NCBI RefSeq assembly: GCF_030272615.1
Contig: NC_081406.1
Location: forward strand, 237,439,922-237,503,921
Reading direction: 5' to 3'
Source: Cryptomeria japonica
Lineage: Eukaryota; Streptophyta; Pinopsida; Cupressales; Cupressaceae
DNA length: 64,000 nucleotides
Numbering within the stretch: the stretch's first letter is position 1; the number at the start of each line of letters is the position of its first letter. The position numbers were made by a program, and so were the translations under genes. The notes under the pieces are model-generated. The model saw only the letters and a program-made list of their open reading frames with translations, was not told the origin of the DNA and searched no databases. This document shows positions 10,201-21,254 of this stretch, piece after piece.

Positions 10201-11140
10201 TTTTTTCTTATATATGTAATCTCTATATTTATGGATTTGATCATGGATTCAATTATGATGGTTTGAGGGTATTGATGAACACTTATTCTAGTTTGTCAAA
10301 AATATTCTTCTGTGTGATTTCTAGGGTCTAATTTAATAGTTTTTATGAAAATTAGAAGCTATTATACAATAATTGATAGTGATTAAAATTGTAAGATTTA
10401 TGAATTTTAGAATAGAAAGATATTGTAAGAACTACGGATTTTAAAATAGAAAAATGATGATGTGAAAATAATAAATGTAGAGTGAGGTTATGATTGATGC
10501 AATAATCATTGTAAGAGATGCAATGTTAGAAATGAATGGTTTTGAGTGAGGGTTTCATGTTAATATGTGATAATGTTTGATGGTTATTAATCTAGTTGTG
10601 ATGTCCATTCATACACAATCCATTTTTTTAGTTCCAGTCTTGTTACATAACAACTTGTTGAAATTCTTAAGATGAAATTTAAAATTTAAATATTAGAGAA
10701 AATTGACACCATTTAACTGCCTAAATAATTTTTACATCCACAAATTTCACAAACTTAACACACACATATATAATTTTTTTGAATAATTTCACTTACCCCA
10801 ACAAAAAATTAAACTAAAACTTATCCACAATAAAAAATTATTTATTTTATTAGCCCCTTTCAGAACTATAACAAAGGGGACCAACATTAAATAGTGATTA
10901 AGCTAATTTTAAACATGCAATCACAACAATTTTATTTCAAGTTTTTTCCTCATATTTTATGTGCATAAGTTAAAGCTGCATATCTTTTATCGGAAATATT
11001 GATCAAAATTTATTGGCACTTTATGATTGGTGTTCTAGATGGTTCACAAATGCATTCATAATTACCAATGCAAGAGAATGCACAACTTCGGAGAGTAGGC
11101 CGGAGCAAAGATCACAAAAACCCCTACACACAATTATTAC
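10201..11140. other. AT-rich intergenic DNA
   Basis: No coding or RNA feature recognised. This is the left flank of element 2; the five bases before the LTR are ATTAC. Confidence 0.5.
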
Positions 11141-11906
11141 TGTTTATGGTAAAAATGGAAACAACAATATTGAAAGACTAAATGAATTCAACCATAAAAC
11201 CCTAGCCTAACAACAACAAAGATCCACCATAACATATGAAGATTACCTAATGCAATGCAAATCAAATAAAATCACAAAGATTATTCCATCACATGTCCAA
11301 TAGGGTTTGGATCTCCATTCTTCCTATCTCCATTGATCTTGCTTGATATATTTGCTCTCAAATTTTATGTGTGCACAAGAGCTCAACAAAGAATGGAAAT
11401 GTGGTTGCAAGAAGGCTTGATCGCATATGAAAGTTCGAAAGTGTAGTTGGTGTTTGATAATGAAGGAAGCATCTCCTTATATATAAGACACTATAAGAAA
11501 TGGAGGGATAAGATTGAGAGGTGTAAAAGATAAATGGTCGGCTATGATTAGAGGGTAGGTAAAAGAAATAAGAAAATAATGAGAGGGTTGGTAGTGTAGG
11601 AATTAAGAGATGAATGACATGTGTCATGGGTGGAAAAAGTTAATGAATTAATTAAATAAATAAAAAATTATTTAATGAATAGAAGAAGTGGGATCAATTA
11701 AATAAATAAAAGTATTTATTTAATTTAGGAAAAGGGAAATTTAAATAAATAAAAGTATTTATTTAAATGAGAAATAAGGTTAGAAGAGGATAAATAAATT
11801 AATTAAATAAATAAAGATTTATTCAATTAATAGAAGAATTAGGCTAAAGTAATTAAATTAATTAAAATATTTATTTAATTAGACTGAACAATTTTAGGTG
11901 TCTACA
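11141..11906 (-). repeat. Element 2 3' LTR (full, 766 bp)
   Basis: Plus-strand TGTTTATGG at 11141 to GTGTCTACA ending 11906, so TG...CA ends. The first 340 bp match 30604-30944 almost base for base. The internal part is rich in AATTAAATAAATAAA runs (11640-11885). Confidence 0.9.
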
Positions 11907-11922
11907 TTTTGCCCCTCTTTGA
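11907..11922 (-). other. Element 2 polypurine tract
   Basis: On the minus strand AAAGAGGGGCAAAA directly precedes TGTAGACACC, the first bases of the 3' LTR. The same tract occurs beside element 3's LTR at 34406-34421. Confidence 0.85.
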
Positions 11923-12419
11923 GACAATGCAGCTTGTCGCATTGTTTCAAAGGAGATAAGATGAATTGATACAAAGTTGCCCCAAGACATGAATGATATG
12001 CCCCCTCAAGAGATTGGATGAAAATGTCTGAAAAGATCACAGACAATCTCTCGATAAGAAAGAAAGGCAAGAAAGGATAGATCAGATAGGATAGAGTGAC
12101 AGAGTCATGGGATAAAGAAGATTGACTCGGGAGATTAGGGCTAGGGTAGTCTATAAGATAGACTACGAGGGGAAAACATCCTCATTGTCATCCACACATC
12201 CAAGAGATCATAGTGTAGAGAGAGCAGAGAGCAGTCAGTAGTCAGCAGCGATGACATTGGTGCATAGATTCAATCGCGTTCGTTGATTTCAGAGGCCAGT
12301 AGATGCAGGAGAGCCGGTAAGTACCACAAAACCTCCTTGTACTTTTTTGCATTAATTGTTGTCATAAATGCATGCTAGCTAGTGCAATAAATGCACTTTA
12401 GATATGTCAAGCAGGGGAA

Positions 12420-12640
12420 AAAGTGTTAAGGTCCGTCTGTGTTGGTGCTAGGCGCGTCTGGGTAGGCCAGGCGCGTCTGCATTGGTGCCAGGTGCGTCTA
12501 TGATTGCAATATCATTTGTGTTCAATGCGAGCCTGTCTGTGTCTTGCAGGTGCGTCTGTCCCGAATAGAGGCACGTCTGTGTGATTCAGGCGTGTTTGTG
12601 TAGGACATGCACGTTTAGGAAGTATGTAAGCGCATTTGCG
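12420..12640. repeat. Degenerate GCGCGTCTG-type interspersed motif, 3' region of element 2
   Basis: The word GCGTCTG and close variants (GGCGCGTCTG, GTGCGTCTG, GCACGTCTG, GCGTGTTTG) recurs irregularly every 20-40 bp. Its complement, CAGACGCG, recurs in the element's leader at 28910-29095 and 30230-30500. Confidence 0.7.
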
Positions 12641-12655
12641 TCTTCAAGGACAAAT

Positions 12656-12840
12656 TGACAGTTTTGTGATGAACATACGCTGTCGATTGGATAAGCTGTT
12701 GAGAGGATACACTCAAGCAGGTCCTCTAGGGAAGACTAGAATAATAGATAGGGCTAGGATTGACAATTTTGTGATAGAACATAGGTTGCCAATCAGGAAA
12801 CTACTCAAGAGGATACACTCAAGCAGAGGCCCTAGGATAG
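12656..12840. repeat. 105-bp imperfect tandem repeat, two copies
   Basis: Copies starting near 12656 and 12761 share TTTTGTGAT, AAGAGGATACACTCAAGCAG and CTAGGRWAG. The second leads into the 79-bp array. Confidence 0.65.
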
Positions 12841-12851
12841 GATAGATCGAG

Positions 12852-13120
12852 GCACTTTGTGATGAACAGGGAATGCCACTAGGATAGAAAGTAGTACTTT
12901 GTGATGAACATGGAGTACTAAAAAAGAGCAGCACTTTGTGATGAACAGGGAATGCCACTAGGATAGAAAGAAGTACTTTGTGATGAACAAGGAGTACTAA
13001 TAAAGAGTAGCACTTTGTGATGAACAAGGAATGCCACTAGGATAGAAAGCATTACTTTGTGATGAACAAGGAGTATTAAAAAAGAGCAGCACTTTGTGAT
13101 GAACAAGGAATGCCTCTAGG
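12852..13120. repeat. 79-bp tandem repeat, 3.4 copies
   Basis: Copies begin with GCACTTTGTG at 12852, 12931, 13010 and 13089, an exact 79-bp spacing. Each unit is itself two related halves that share CTTTGTGATGAACA and GGAATGCC or GGAGTACT. Confidence 0.9.
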
Positions 13121-13161
13121 ATTGACACAATTGATTTGCTTGACTGCAGGAGGACCTACCT

Positions 13162-15060
13162 ATGTTGGAGTCACAGGAGAGATTACCTTCGACTCAGAGT
13201 TTACGACCAGAGCTGACACTTGAGGATAGAGCAACAGTTGAGGCTATGGGACTGTGATATATTCTGTATGTGCCTGAGTTTTGGGCGAACATGGGATTGC
13301 TGACTGCATTAGTTGAGAGATGGCACTCAGAGACATGTATGTTTCATTTGCCGATGGGTGAGATGACAGTCACCTTAGAGGATGTATACAGGATACTGAG
13401 GATACCGATCGATGGGGAGTTAGTTTGTTATGATCGAGACGGAGACAAGGATGCATTGAGACGAGTGTTCCAGGATCCAGGACAGGAGATGAGGGCTGGA
13501 CATGTGGCTTGGAACACCATGACACAGACAGGATTGGAACTACTAGTGGTACTAGCAGGAGCGATCAGTGGGTTCCTCTGTCCGGATAGAGTGACACAAG
13601 GGTTGGCTGTGGGATGGGGGAGGACTCTGGAGACATTGGTGACAGAGAACACAAGGTTTACATGGGGGACGTGTCTGCTAGCACACTTGTATTACGAACT
13701 GCATCAATTTGTGTATCACGAATCAACAGGATTGGGATGCGGAGTGACCTTGTTACAGGTATGGGCATATGAGCATCTGTCGGTTACACGACCGATACAC
13801 TTCAGGGGCAGAGGACATGGGCGTAGCTATGTTCATTTGTATGATATGATTACTTCTCAGCCATAGATTGGAAGACTGGAGTATTGGCGCTGGGTTATGG
13901 ATGAGATAGACAGTGTGGTATGGACGTCGTACCGAGACTGTGAGGAGTGGGAGGATGACACAGTGGAGTTGCCATATGTATTCTTGAGCAGATATCTGAT
14001 TGGTCGGACATCATATGTTATTGAGAGGCAGTTGGTAGATAGGGTGGGCAGGTAGTTCGACAAGATACAGCGGATGCCACGGGGGTCAGGGATGTATGCA
14101 CGAACAGTGAGGGATCAAGTGCATTTGGGGCCATTACTTTCGTATGGTCAGGCAGTGACACAGCTGGTAGAGATGGTTCCCTTGCCTTGGGATATGTGGG
14201 CAGATGTAGAGGACGCGGCATGGATGCAAAGTATACTGCATATTGGGCAGAGCATCAAGTTTCCACAGCTGACAGATTTAGGAGAACCAATAGATGGAGA
14301 CGGTGGAGGTGACGAAGATGATAGTGGAGATGGCGAAGATAGAGGCCGATGGCGGAGGCGGGGTGCAGTGGTAGAGAGGAGAGTGGCTCCAAGGAGAGAG
14401 GGTGGAGAGGAGAGAAATGATCAACAGGCTCATGGAGTGAGGGGCAGAGGTGGATTACCATTACAGGTGCTAGCAACATAGGTTCCTAGATAGGTACAGG
14501 CTCCTAGACAAGTACAGGGACAAAGATAGGGATAGGAGCAGCCACAGGAGCAGCCATAGGGACAGGGTGAGGGGGGAGAGGAGGAGGATGAGTTACTATC
14601 CTTGAGGGAGATTTGTTAGGGATAGGTAGATGAGATTCAGGATCTGGAGAGGGAGACAACTAGACTCAAGAGACAGCTGAGGGACACTGAGTGGGAGAGG
14701 GATTAGGCTATTCAATGCTACATGGAGGTTGAGACAGCACTGAAGGCAGAGAGGCAGGCAGTAGAGGACACAGGGGCCAGATACGCCTATGTTCTGCAAG
14801 TAGGGGAGGAGATAGCCTACTGGAGAGACCTTTACTATGGAGTGGTACCACCAAATCAGTGGGCTAGGAGCTTTTGGAGACCATTGCAGACTAAGACGAC
14901 CACTGGAGGGAGAGACAGGAGACAGGCATCTAGCGGTGGGGTCATGGGTCCTCTACCACCATCAAATAGAGGGGGCAAGAGAGATGATCGTAGGGTGGGT
15001 CCTTCTAGGGCTCAGACTCCGTCAAGGTCGGCTGGCTCCAAGGGAGGGAGTTCATTATAG
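13162..15060 (+). pseudogene. Antisense plant mobile domain (PMD) ORF carried by element 2
   Basis: A single reading frame of 633 codons on the strand opposite to gag-pol. The N-terminal third is a plant mobile domain like that of MAIN/MAIL proteins and transposon-borne relatives: PEFWANMGLLTALVERWH, CMFHLPMGEMTVTLEDVYRIL (split at 13320) and IPIDGELV. A middle part is acidic/arginine-rich (14280-14420), then comes a glutamine-rich stretch, a coiled-coil (14640-14780) and a basic Gly/Ser-rich tail. There is no frameshift, but 11 in-frame stops: TGA at 13255, and TAG at 13864, 14053, 14479, 14491, 14527, 14533, 14557, 14617, 14623 and 14704. Its role in the element is unknown. Extra ORFs of this kind are reported in Tat-lineage elements. 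Confidence 0.85.
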
Positions 15061-16829
15061 CCTTAGAGGGCTTCCTATATATCAGTTTTGTACCATTTTG
15101 TATGATGACACCTTCGGGTGATTGTAGCCATATGTATTTAACATCATTTTATCATGACACTTATGATTTTGATATATATATGAGATGATTCATCCTTGCG
15201 GTAGCTATATACATGTGTATCTATGTGATGTTTCTGTGTTAATGCATGATTTCTATGCGATGCTTATGATATGGATGCAAATATGTAGATGATAAAATGT
15301 AATATATTTTTGTTCTATTATGTTTTTCATATGTTATGCAAATGTGAATGTATGAGATGCAGATGAATATGATAATGCAAATAACTATTTACATGATGAG
15401 AATGTAAAATGTGCTAATATGTGTTGTGTGCAAGATGTGATGCAATTGTGATATCTATATGTATGTATGAAATGCTAACATGTGATAATGCAAGTGCAAA
15501 CTACATGAGATGCAATTTTTTTTGGTGTGTCATTATACTCAGTCGTGTGATAGTAGTCTATGCGGACTCGGGAAGGATGATGGAGGTCAATCAAGAAAGG
15601 GGGATGGAAGATAGAAGATATGGAAGTGAAAAAGCTTCTTGTGCGTTATTATCATTGAGCGTTATTATGGCAAATAGGTTATGACAATTGAGGCATATGT
15701 TCGACCCAAAAAGTCATTGTACCTGTTTGCATGGAGATAAGACAGTTGCAAACAAAGAATGCCCCAGTTCATACTAGACTTTCAGTGTCCTCATATCCTT
15801 GGACAAGTCATAGCATTACTAAGAGACAATCCATAGACAACAAAGAAAAATAGGTGACGATACCCCATCCTTGCCTTTCTAGTCAAAGACATCCTTGAGA
15901 TAAAATCTCTAGTCAGAGACATCCCGGAAAAGCTAAAAGATATGTCACTGAAAAGATAAAATCAAAAGGAAACCAAGACTCGACACCAACACCCACTGTA
16001 GTCCTCAAGTTTAGTGTCTCTTGTCACTTGTATAAGTCTATTTGATTGTGGTCACAATGTTTACTTTCACAAAATGAGAGATAGCACCGAACCATAATGT
16101 TGTCTGAGTCTATTGAAAGATTTGATTTGTTGAAGCCTATTTTTGTTGTTGTGTCTCATCTGAAACTAACTAAATCCATGCAACTGATACTTTATTGCAG
16201 AGAAGATGAAACTTTATTATGAATATGGCGATGCAAGTGCTGCTTTATTGTGGATTGTGCGTGGATAGACTGAAGAAAATTGGAAGAAAATGTACTCCTC
16301 AGAACATGTGATGCTCTTAGTTCCACACCCATCACTAGACGTAGGATTTGCCTTAGCCACAGATAGGAGCTGATTTATTATGGATGGAAAGGGGTGAAAA
16401 GGAAGAATGATTATGAATGGCTAGCCAATCTTAGGTAGATCAATAACAAGCCATGATGGGAATGGGTAAGTTTGTTATGGATGAATAGACTGTGAGTGTG
16501 TGCAAAGTGAAAGGATGAGATTGAATCCTGAAGGAGGGAGGAGCAATGTCTCTATGCATGGCGCCGGTGACCCGGTTTTCACCATGGTGCTTGCCCAGGG
16601 CGCCACCGAAGTGGTTTTCACCGTTGGACGAAATGTTTTTTTGTTTTCCAATTTTTTTTGTGTCACAAGGCGCCTGTTTGCCAGGTTTTCACCAAGTAAT
16701 GATTTTTTTATGTTTTATGATTTTTATTTTTTATTTTTTTATTTATTTTGTATTTTTGAATTGAGATACTCTAAAGAGCTATGTGTAAAACCTACGAAGG
16801 TGCATGCTGTTGATAGGATCCTCCAAAGG
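15061..16829. other. Element 2 spacer between PMD ORF and integrase
   Basis: No coding domain recognised. 15110-15520 is a low-complexity ATGATATGC-rich stretch. At 16555-16700 a GC-rich segment repeats GGTTTTCACC four times (GGCGCC boxes nearby), and a related block without the GC-rich part occurs at 45600-45660 in element 3, so this is conserved noncoding retroelement sequence. Confidence 0.5.
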
Positions 16830-17990
16830 TTCACCATCTGGGGTTGAGAGTTGATATGCACCGGATCCATAAGCTGTTGTAATGATGTAAGGACCAAGCC
16901 AATTTGGTTCAAAATTGCTCTTCTTCTCTCTATCTTGCTAATTTTTGGGATTTTCTTTGATAACTAAGTCACCCACCTCAAATGTATGAGGCTTCACTTT
17001 ATTATTGTAACTATGACTCATTCATTGTTGATACGTCTTGAGGTGATTAAAAGCAGTTTGTCTTCGTTCATCCAATAGTTATAGTTCTTGCAAGCGAGAA
17101 ACCCTGTAGTCTCCATCACTGATAATGTTTTGCAAAGAGACTCGTAAAGATGGTAACTCGACCTCAATAGGCAAGATAGCTTCAGCGCCATAGACAAGTG
17201 AATAAGGTGTGGCCCTTGTAGGTGTGCAAACACTTGTGTGATAAGCCCAAAGTGCCGGATTAAGTTGGATATGCCAATTGCGGTCAGCGTCATCGACTGT
17301 CTTTTTTAGGATTTTAAGAATGGTTTTATTAGACGCCTTAGCTTGACTATTACCTTGGGGGTAATAGGGTGTGGAGAAATGGTGGGTAATATGGAAATGG
17401 TCACAAAGTTCATGAACATCTTGATTTTTGAAGGGACATCCGTTATCGGTGATTATCGAAATAGGAATACCGTACCAATAAATGATGTAGTTGAGAATGA
17501 ATGTAGCAATCTATTTTCTAGTGACTTGTGTAAGAGGCACGACTTCGATCCATTTTGTGGAATACTCTGTGGCAGTGTTGATGAATTTGTGGCCATTGGA
17601 GGAAGGAGGGTGAATCTTTCCTATGAGATCGAGTCCCCACTGACAAAAGGGCCAAGGAGTCGCAATCGATTGGAGTTCTTATGCTGTTGCATGAATAAGG
17701 TCTCCATGAACTTGACATTGCTTACATTTCTTCACAAACTAATATGAGTCTTTTTCCATATTGGGCCAGTAATATCCAGTCCTGATGTGTTTCTTGGCTA
17801 AGGTAGGACCACTAAAATGTGGACCACATATCCCTTCACGAACTTTGAGTAATGTAATCTGACCTTCGTCCCTTTCTAAACATCTAAGAAGTGTCCCATC
17901 TAGACCTCAACGGTATAGGATATTGGCTAAAATTATGTATCGAGAAGATTGGTGAATGAAAGTGCGACGTTGATTGTTGGATAAGTCCGA
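16830..17990 (-). pseudogene. Element 2 integrase, broken, catalytic Glu replaced
   Basis: Zinc-binding region near 17700-17910 (HFSGPTLAKKHIRTGYYWPNM, then CKQC). DDE core follows: QWGLDLIGKIHPPSSNGHKFI (17570-17650) for the first Asp, SIITDNGCPFKNQD (17410-17460) for the second. The third acidic position, in GNSQAKASNKTILKIL, is Lys (AAG, 17337-17339) instead of the usual Glu. The C-terminal end has the LGPYIITTAYGSGAYQL segment near 16860. There are several in-frame stops. It belongs downstream of the second RNase H at 18170-18530. Confidence 0.85.
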
Positions 17991-18159
17991 AGGAAGGGTG
18001 TTATTACGAAGGTATGTGAAAATAAAACTGTATAACTGGGAATCAGGGCCAACGACACATATTATCTTAGTAGGAGTGATCTCATACGAGGGAACCAAAA
18101 GGCTATCCACCAAGAACTCATAGTGGGTTTCATTTTGTGGTAGATCTATCAGTGAAGCA

Positions 18160-18718
18160 ATAGTAGCCATGGCATCTGTAGCTCGATTCTACTCTCTTGG
18201 TATATGCTCAAAGGTTAACTTCATAAAATGTTGCTTTAGGTCATCCACCATTTTTTCGTAAGGCATTAATTTTTCATCCTTTGTTTGGTAGTCATCAGTT
18301 GCTTAACGAATTACAAGTTGAAAGTCCCCAAAAACATGAAGTTCCTGGATCTTCCACTGAACTGCAATCCATAGTCTAGTTGTTAATGCCTCGTATTCTG
18401 CTATATTATTAGTGCAAGGAAATGATAATCAATTCAATTTTGGTATGGAATCTCCTTGATGTCTGATGAAAAGGATGCCATCGCCTCCACCATGCTATGT
18501 GTATGAGCCGTCAAAGTACAGTTGCCAAGGCTTCATGTGTGATACCGTCAAGATGGATTCATCTGGAAATTTTGAAGTTAGAGGAGCATCATCTATCATG
18601 GGGCCATCTGCTAACTGATCTGCGATAGCTTGTCCTTTTATTGCTTTTCTGTCCACATATTCAATGTCGAATTCACTCAAGAGCATCACCCATTTGGCTA
18701 GTCGACCAGTAAGCCTTG
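18160..18718 (-). pseudogene. Element 2 RNase H end and second (archaeal-type) RNase H
   Basis: 18550-18718 is the C-terminal end of the RT-linked RNase H (TGRLAKWVMLLSEFDIEYVDRK, then KGQAIADQLAD). It is followed by a second RNase H, WQLYFDGSYT (18495-18525), CTNNIAEYEAL and VFGDFQLVI, ending ATDAMATIAS near 18160. The extra domain is typical of Tat-lineage pol. Stops occur after FDGSYT, in PKLN and after QLVIR. The first RNase H is cut at 18718 by the following insertion and resumes at 22873. Confidence 0.85.
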
Positions 18719-19924
18719 TGTTGGGAATCTTTAAATTTTGTGAATTTGAGAGGCACATTTCAAAAAATTTCTATTTCATTTTAAAAAAGGCACCTAATCT
18801 CATTCAGGTGGCCTAGTTAGAGAGAGGGTAAAATGGAGCCGATTGATTTTCAAAGGGTAAGGCTTGGGAAATGTGTCCTCCACCTTTCATTTGGCCTATG
18901 AAGTGTTCTGCAACTTTCAAATTTTAGTTTGGATCAGTTTATCAGGTACCCATTTCAAGGGGTGAGCTAAAAGTGCATGTTAGGTGCAAATGCAAATTTT
19001 ATTGAGTAGCCTACTTTGAGCTCCTATAAATTTTTCCCTGTTGATCCTCATGGTGAAATTCAAAGAGAACTGAATTCTATGCATAAAAGTGAGTCCACAT
19101 GCCAAATTTCAAGTCCCTATGAATCCATTTTCTCAGTTTGGCAAGCGCAATCCGTTTGCAATTTGGCTATTTGCATAAGTCCTTGTTTCAGGAGCTAGTC
19201 AGAGCCTTACTTTACACATTTGTAAAACATGCCCCGGTGAATGTCATGTCAGAATCTTTTTTCCGTGCTAATGCTGGTATAAAAGAGAAGCTATGTTTCA
19301 AATTTCAAGCTCCTGCCAATCCGTTTGATCAATTTTCAAAAGGGTTTCTTGAGACACCTTTTTCAGTGTTCCGTATTTTCATTGCTATATCAGTTAAAAT
19401 TGCTATTTTCATGAGCGTACCATTTGCACCCAGTCAACCTTTTGGTCGAACTGAGCATTCTAAGTTTTGATCTGTACTTCAAGGTACCTATGCCTCAAAT
19501 TTGAGGGTCTACGGAGATCGTTTGATATTTTTAAGAAAGGCATCATGAGTTCTCCGCGCATTGACTTTATTAGGTCCGCAGTGCTGACAAAGCCAGTTGG
19601 TCATCTTTGACCATTAATATTTCTTCACTCGGGATTCATCTTGAGAAACCACTTGGCAGAGTTAATGTTTGTATATCAGAGTACACGCTTGTCAGTTTAC
19701 AAGGTCCAAAAAGGTGTTTTGACCAGTTTGAAAATTACGTCTTTGCGATTAAATGCGAAAATGTGACGCAAGCACTTGAAAGTCGCGAAACTCAGTTTAA
19801 TGATCAGAAAATGGTGTTGATCGATTCCAGAGGTATGTTTAAGGTTCATGAGGCATTTCAAAGGTTAGTTGCATGAAAACGATTTTTTTTTTAGTCGGAC
19901 CGACTTTGGGGCCTGACCTAGCTC

Positions 19925-20500
19925 ATGCCCTTGCAGTTTTTTTTTATTGGTGACTTGGTCCATTGGGAGAATTTCAGAGTATCCAGATATGGATGTGATA
20001 ATGAGTTATTGGGTATACTTTATCCCTTGTCAAGAGGAAAAGGCGCACCATCACAGAGGAATAATAATGGAAGTTTTTGTCTCCCTTGTTGCACAATCGT
20101 ACTATTACTCTTGTTGATAATTGCTTTCTACTATGCCTGCCGTAAAAGAGTTTCCTCTTTAACTCAGACTTCAGCATATATAAACGATGGGCAATATTAG
20201 TATTTGGGAGAAGAGACAAAACAGGAACACCAGTCGGAGGAAGGTCTTTCCACCTCGACAAATCCTACATATGAAGAGATAATTCAAATGAAAGGTTATT
20301 GTGAGCAATCATACAAAATTGGGCAAGGAAGTTTTGGAAAAGTGTACAGGGGCAATCTAAAAGACAAAGATGTGGCTATAAAGAATATAGCATAAACAAG
20401 CAAAGACAACAAAAGATTAGTTGAGAATAAAGTGAGAATTCTCCATTGGAGGTCATTTAAAAGTTTAAACAAATTGCAATTACCAGATTCAAAGCAAAAT
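19925..20500 (+). pseudogene. Receptor-like kinase fragment inside the insertion
   Basis: One frame with a TAG at 20198 and a TAA at 20393. It shows a transmembrane helix (CCTIVLLLLLIIAFYYA, about 20083-20133) followed by basic residues (CRKRVSS), a juxtamembrane part, then the kinase N-lobe: glycine-rich loop IGQGSFGKVYRG (about 20317-20352), the ATP-binding Lys in VAIKNIA, and a VENKVRILH helix-C-like end near 20417-20443. Similarity then stops: the rest of the kinase is absent. Membrane kinases of this type sense external signals, but this copy cannot act. No poly(A) or intron boundary shows how it was captured. Confidence 0.75.
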
Positions 20501-21243
20501 CCTCAATTTTTGCCAGGGTTTCTTTCCCACGTTGAAAAGGCAATGGAAGCTTTCAAGAAAATGCAGGCATCGTGGTGGTTGACCCTGGTGTAGAAGTCTT
20601 CAAGCAGATGTAAATGGTGCATAGTATGTTCAAAGGGCCATTAGAACTTCAACAAAATGCATTGAGCCTCCCTCCTCCCTATCATGTGTCTTTGGCCTTT
20701 GGAGATTTGAGCAGGGTTTTAGTTTTTTTTTTTAAAGCAAATGTATTGGCAGGTGTAGGCCAAATCCCACGACCTCTGCCAGTCCTCCCTCCTTTGCGCA
20801 TAATGATAAAGGTATTTGGTTAAAATGAAACTTCCAAACAATTGCAGTGTGGTTGTAGGTGAGAAAAGCCAATGAAACTCCAATAGCAAATCCAATTGGC
20901 AGGGTTGAAACTAAAATCCTTTCCTACACAGGTTAAGGGCATTGTAAAATTCAAAACAAATTGCAAGGAAGGCATAATGCCAAGAATCCTCCCTGTGTGG
21001 TATGGGCAGCGCCATTGATTTCCCAGAAAGCTTCAAATGCATAGTGCTAGGCAAAACCATTATCCCACATTGGCTGGGCGATGAGGGTTTTTGGTATTTA
21101 AATGTGGGAACACACATAACCATAGTGTCAAAAGCTTGAGGCTTTTGACACAAGGTGCCCGTTGGGCGACCAGTGGACCCCACGCATGCGCATGCGATTC
21201 CCGAGGTGACAAGGAAGGAGGCCAATTGGTGACCAGGTGAACC

Positions 21244-21254
21244 CCATATATACA
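21244..21254 (+). promoter_or_regulatory. Candidate TATA box in the 4.1-kb insertion
   Basis: CATATATACAC lies about 100 bp after a GC-rich stretch and upstream of a region with several ACGTGG/CACGTG-like core words (21538, 21579, 21649). Position fits an LTR promoter, but function is inferred only. Confidence 0.35.

Noticed and set aside
19925..20395. Functional receptor-like kinase gene
   Set aside because: TAG at 20198 and TAA at 20393 lie in frame and everything after the N-lobe is missing.
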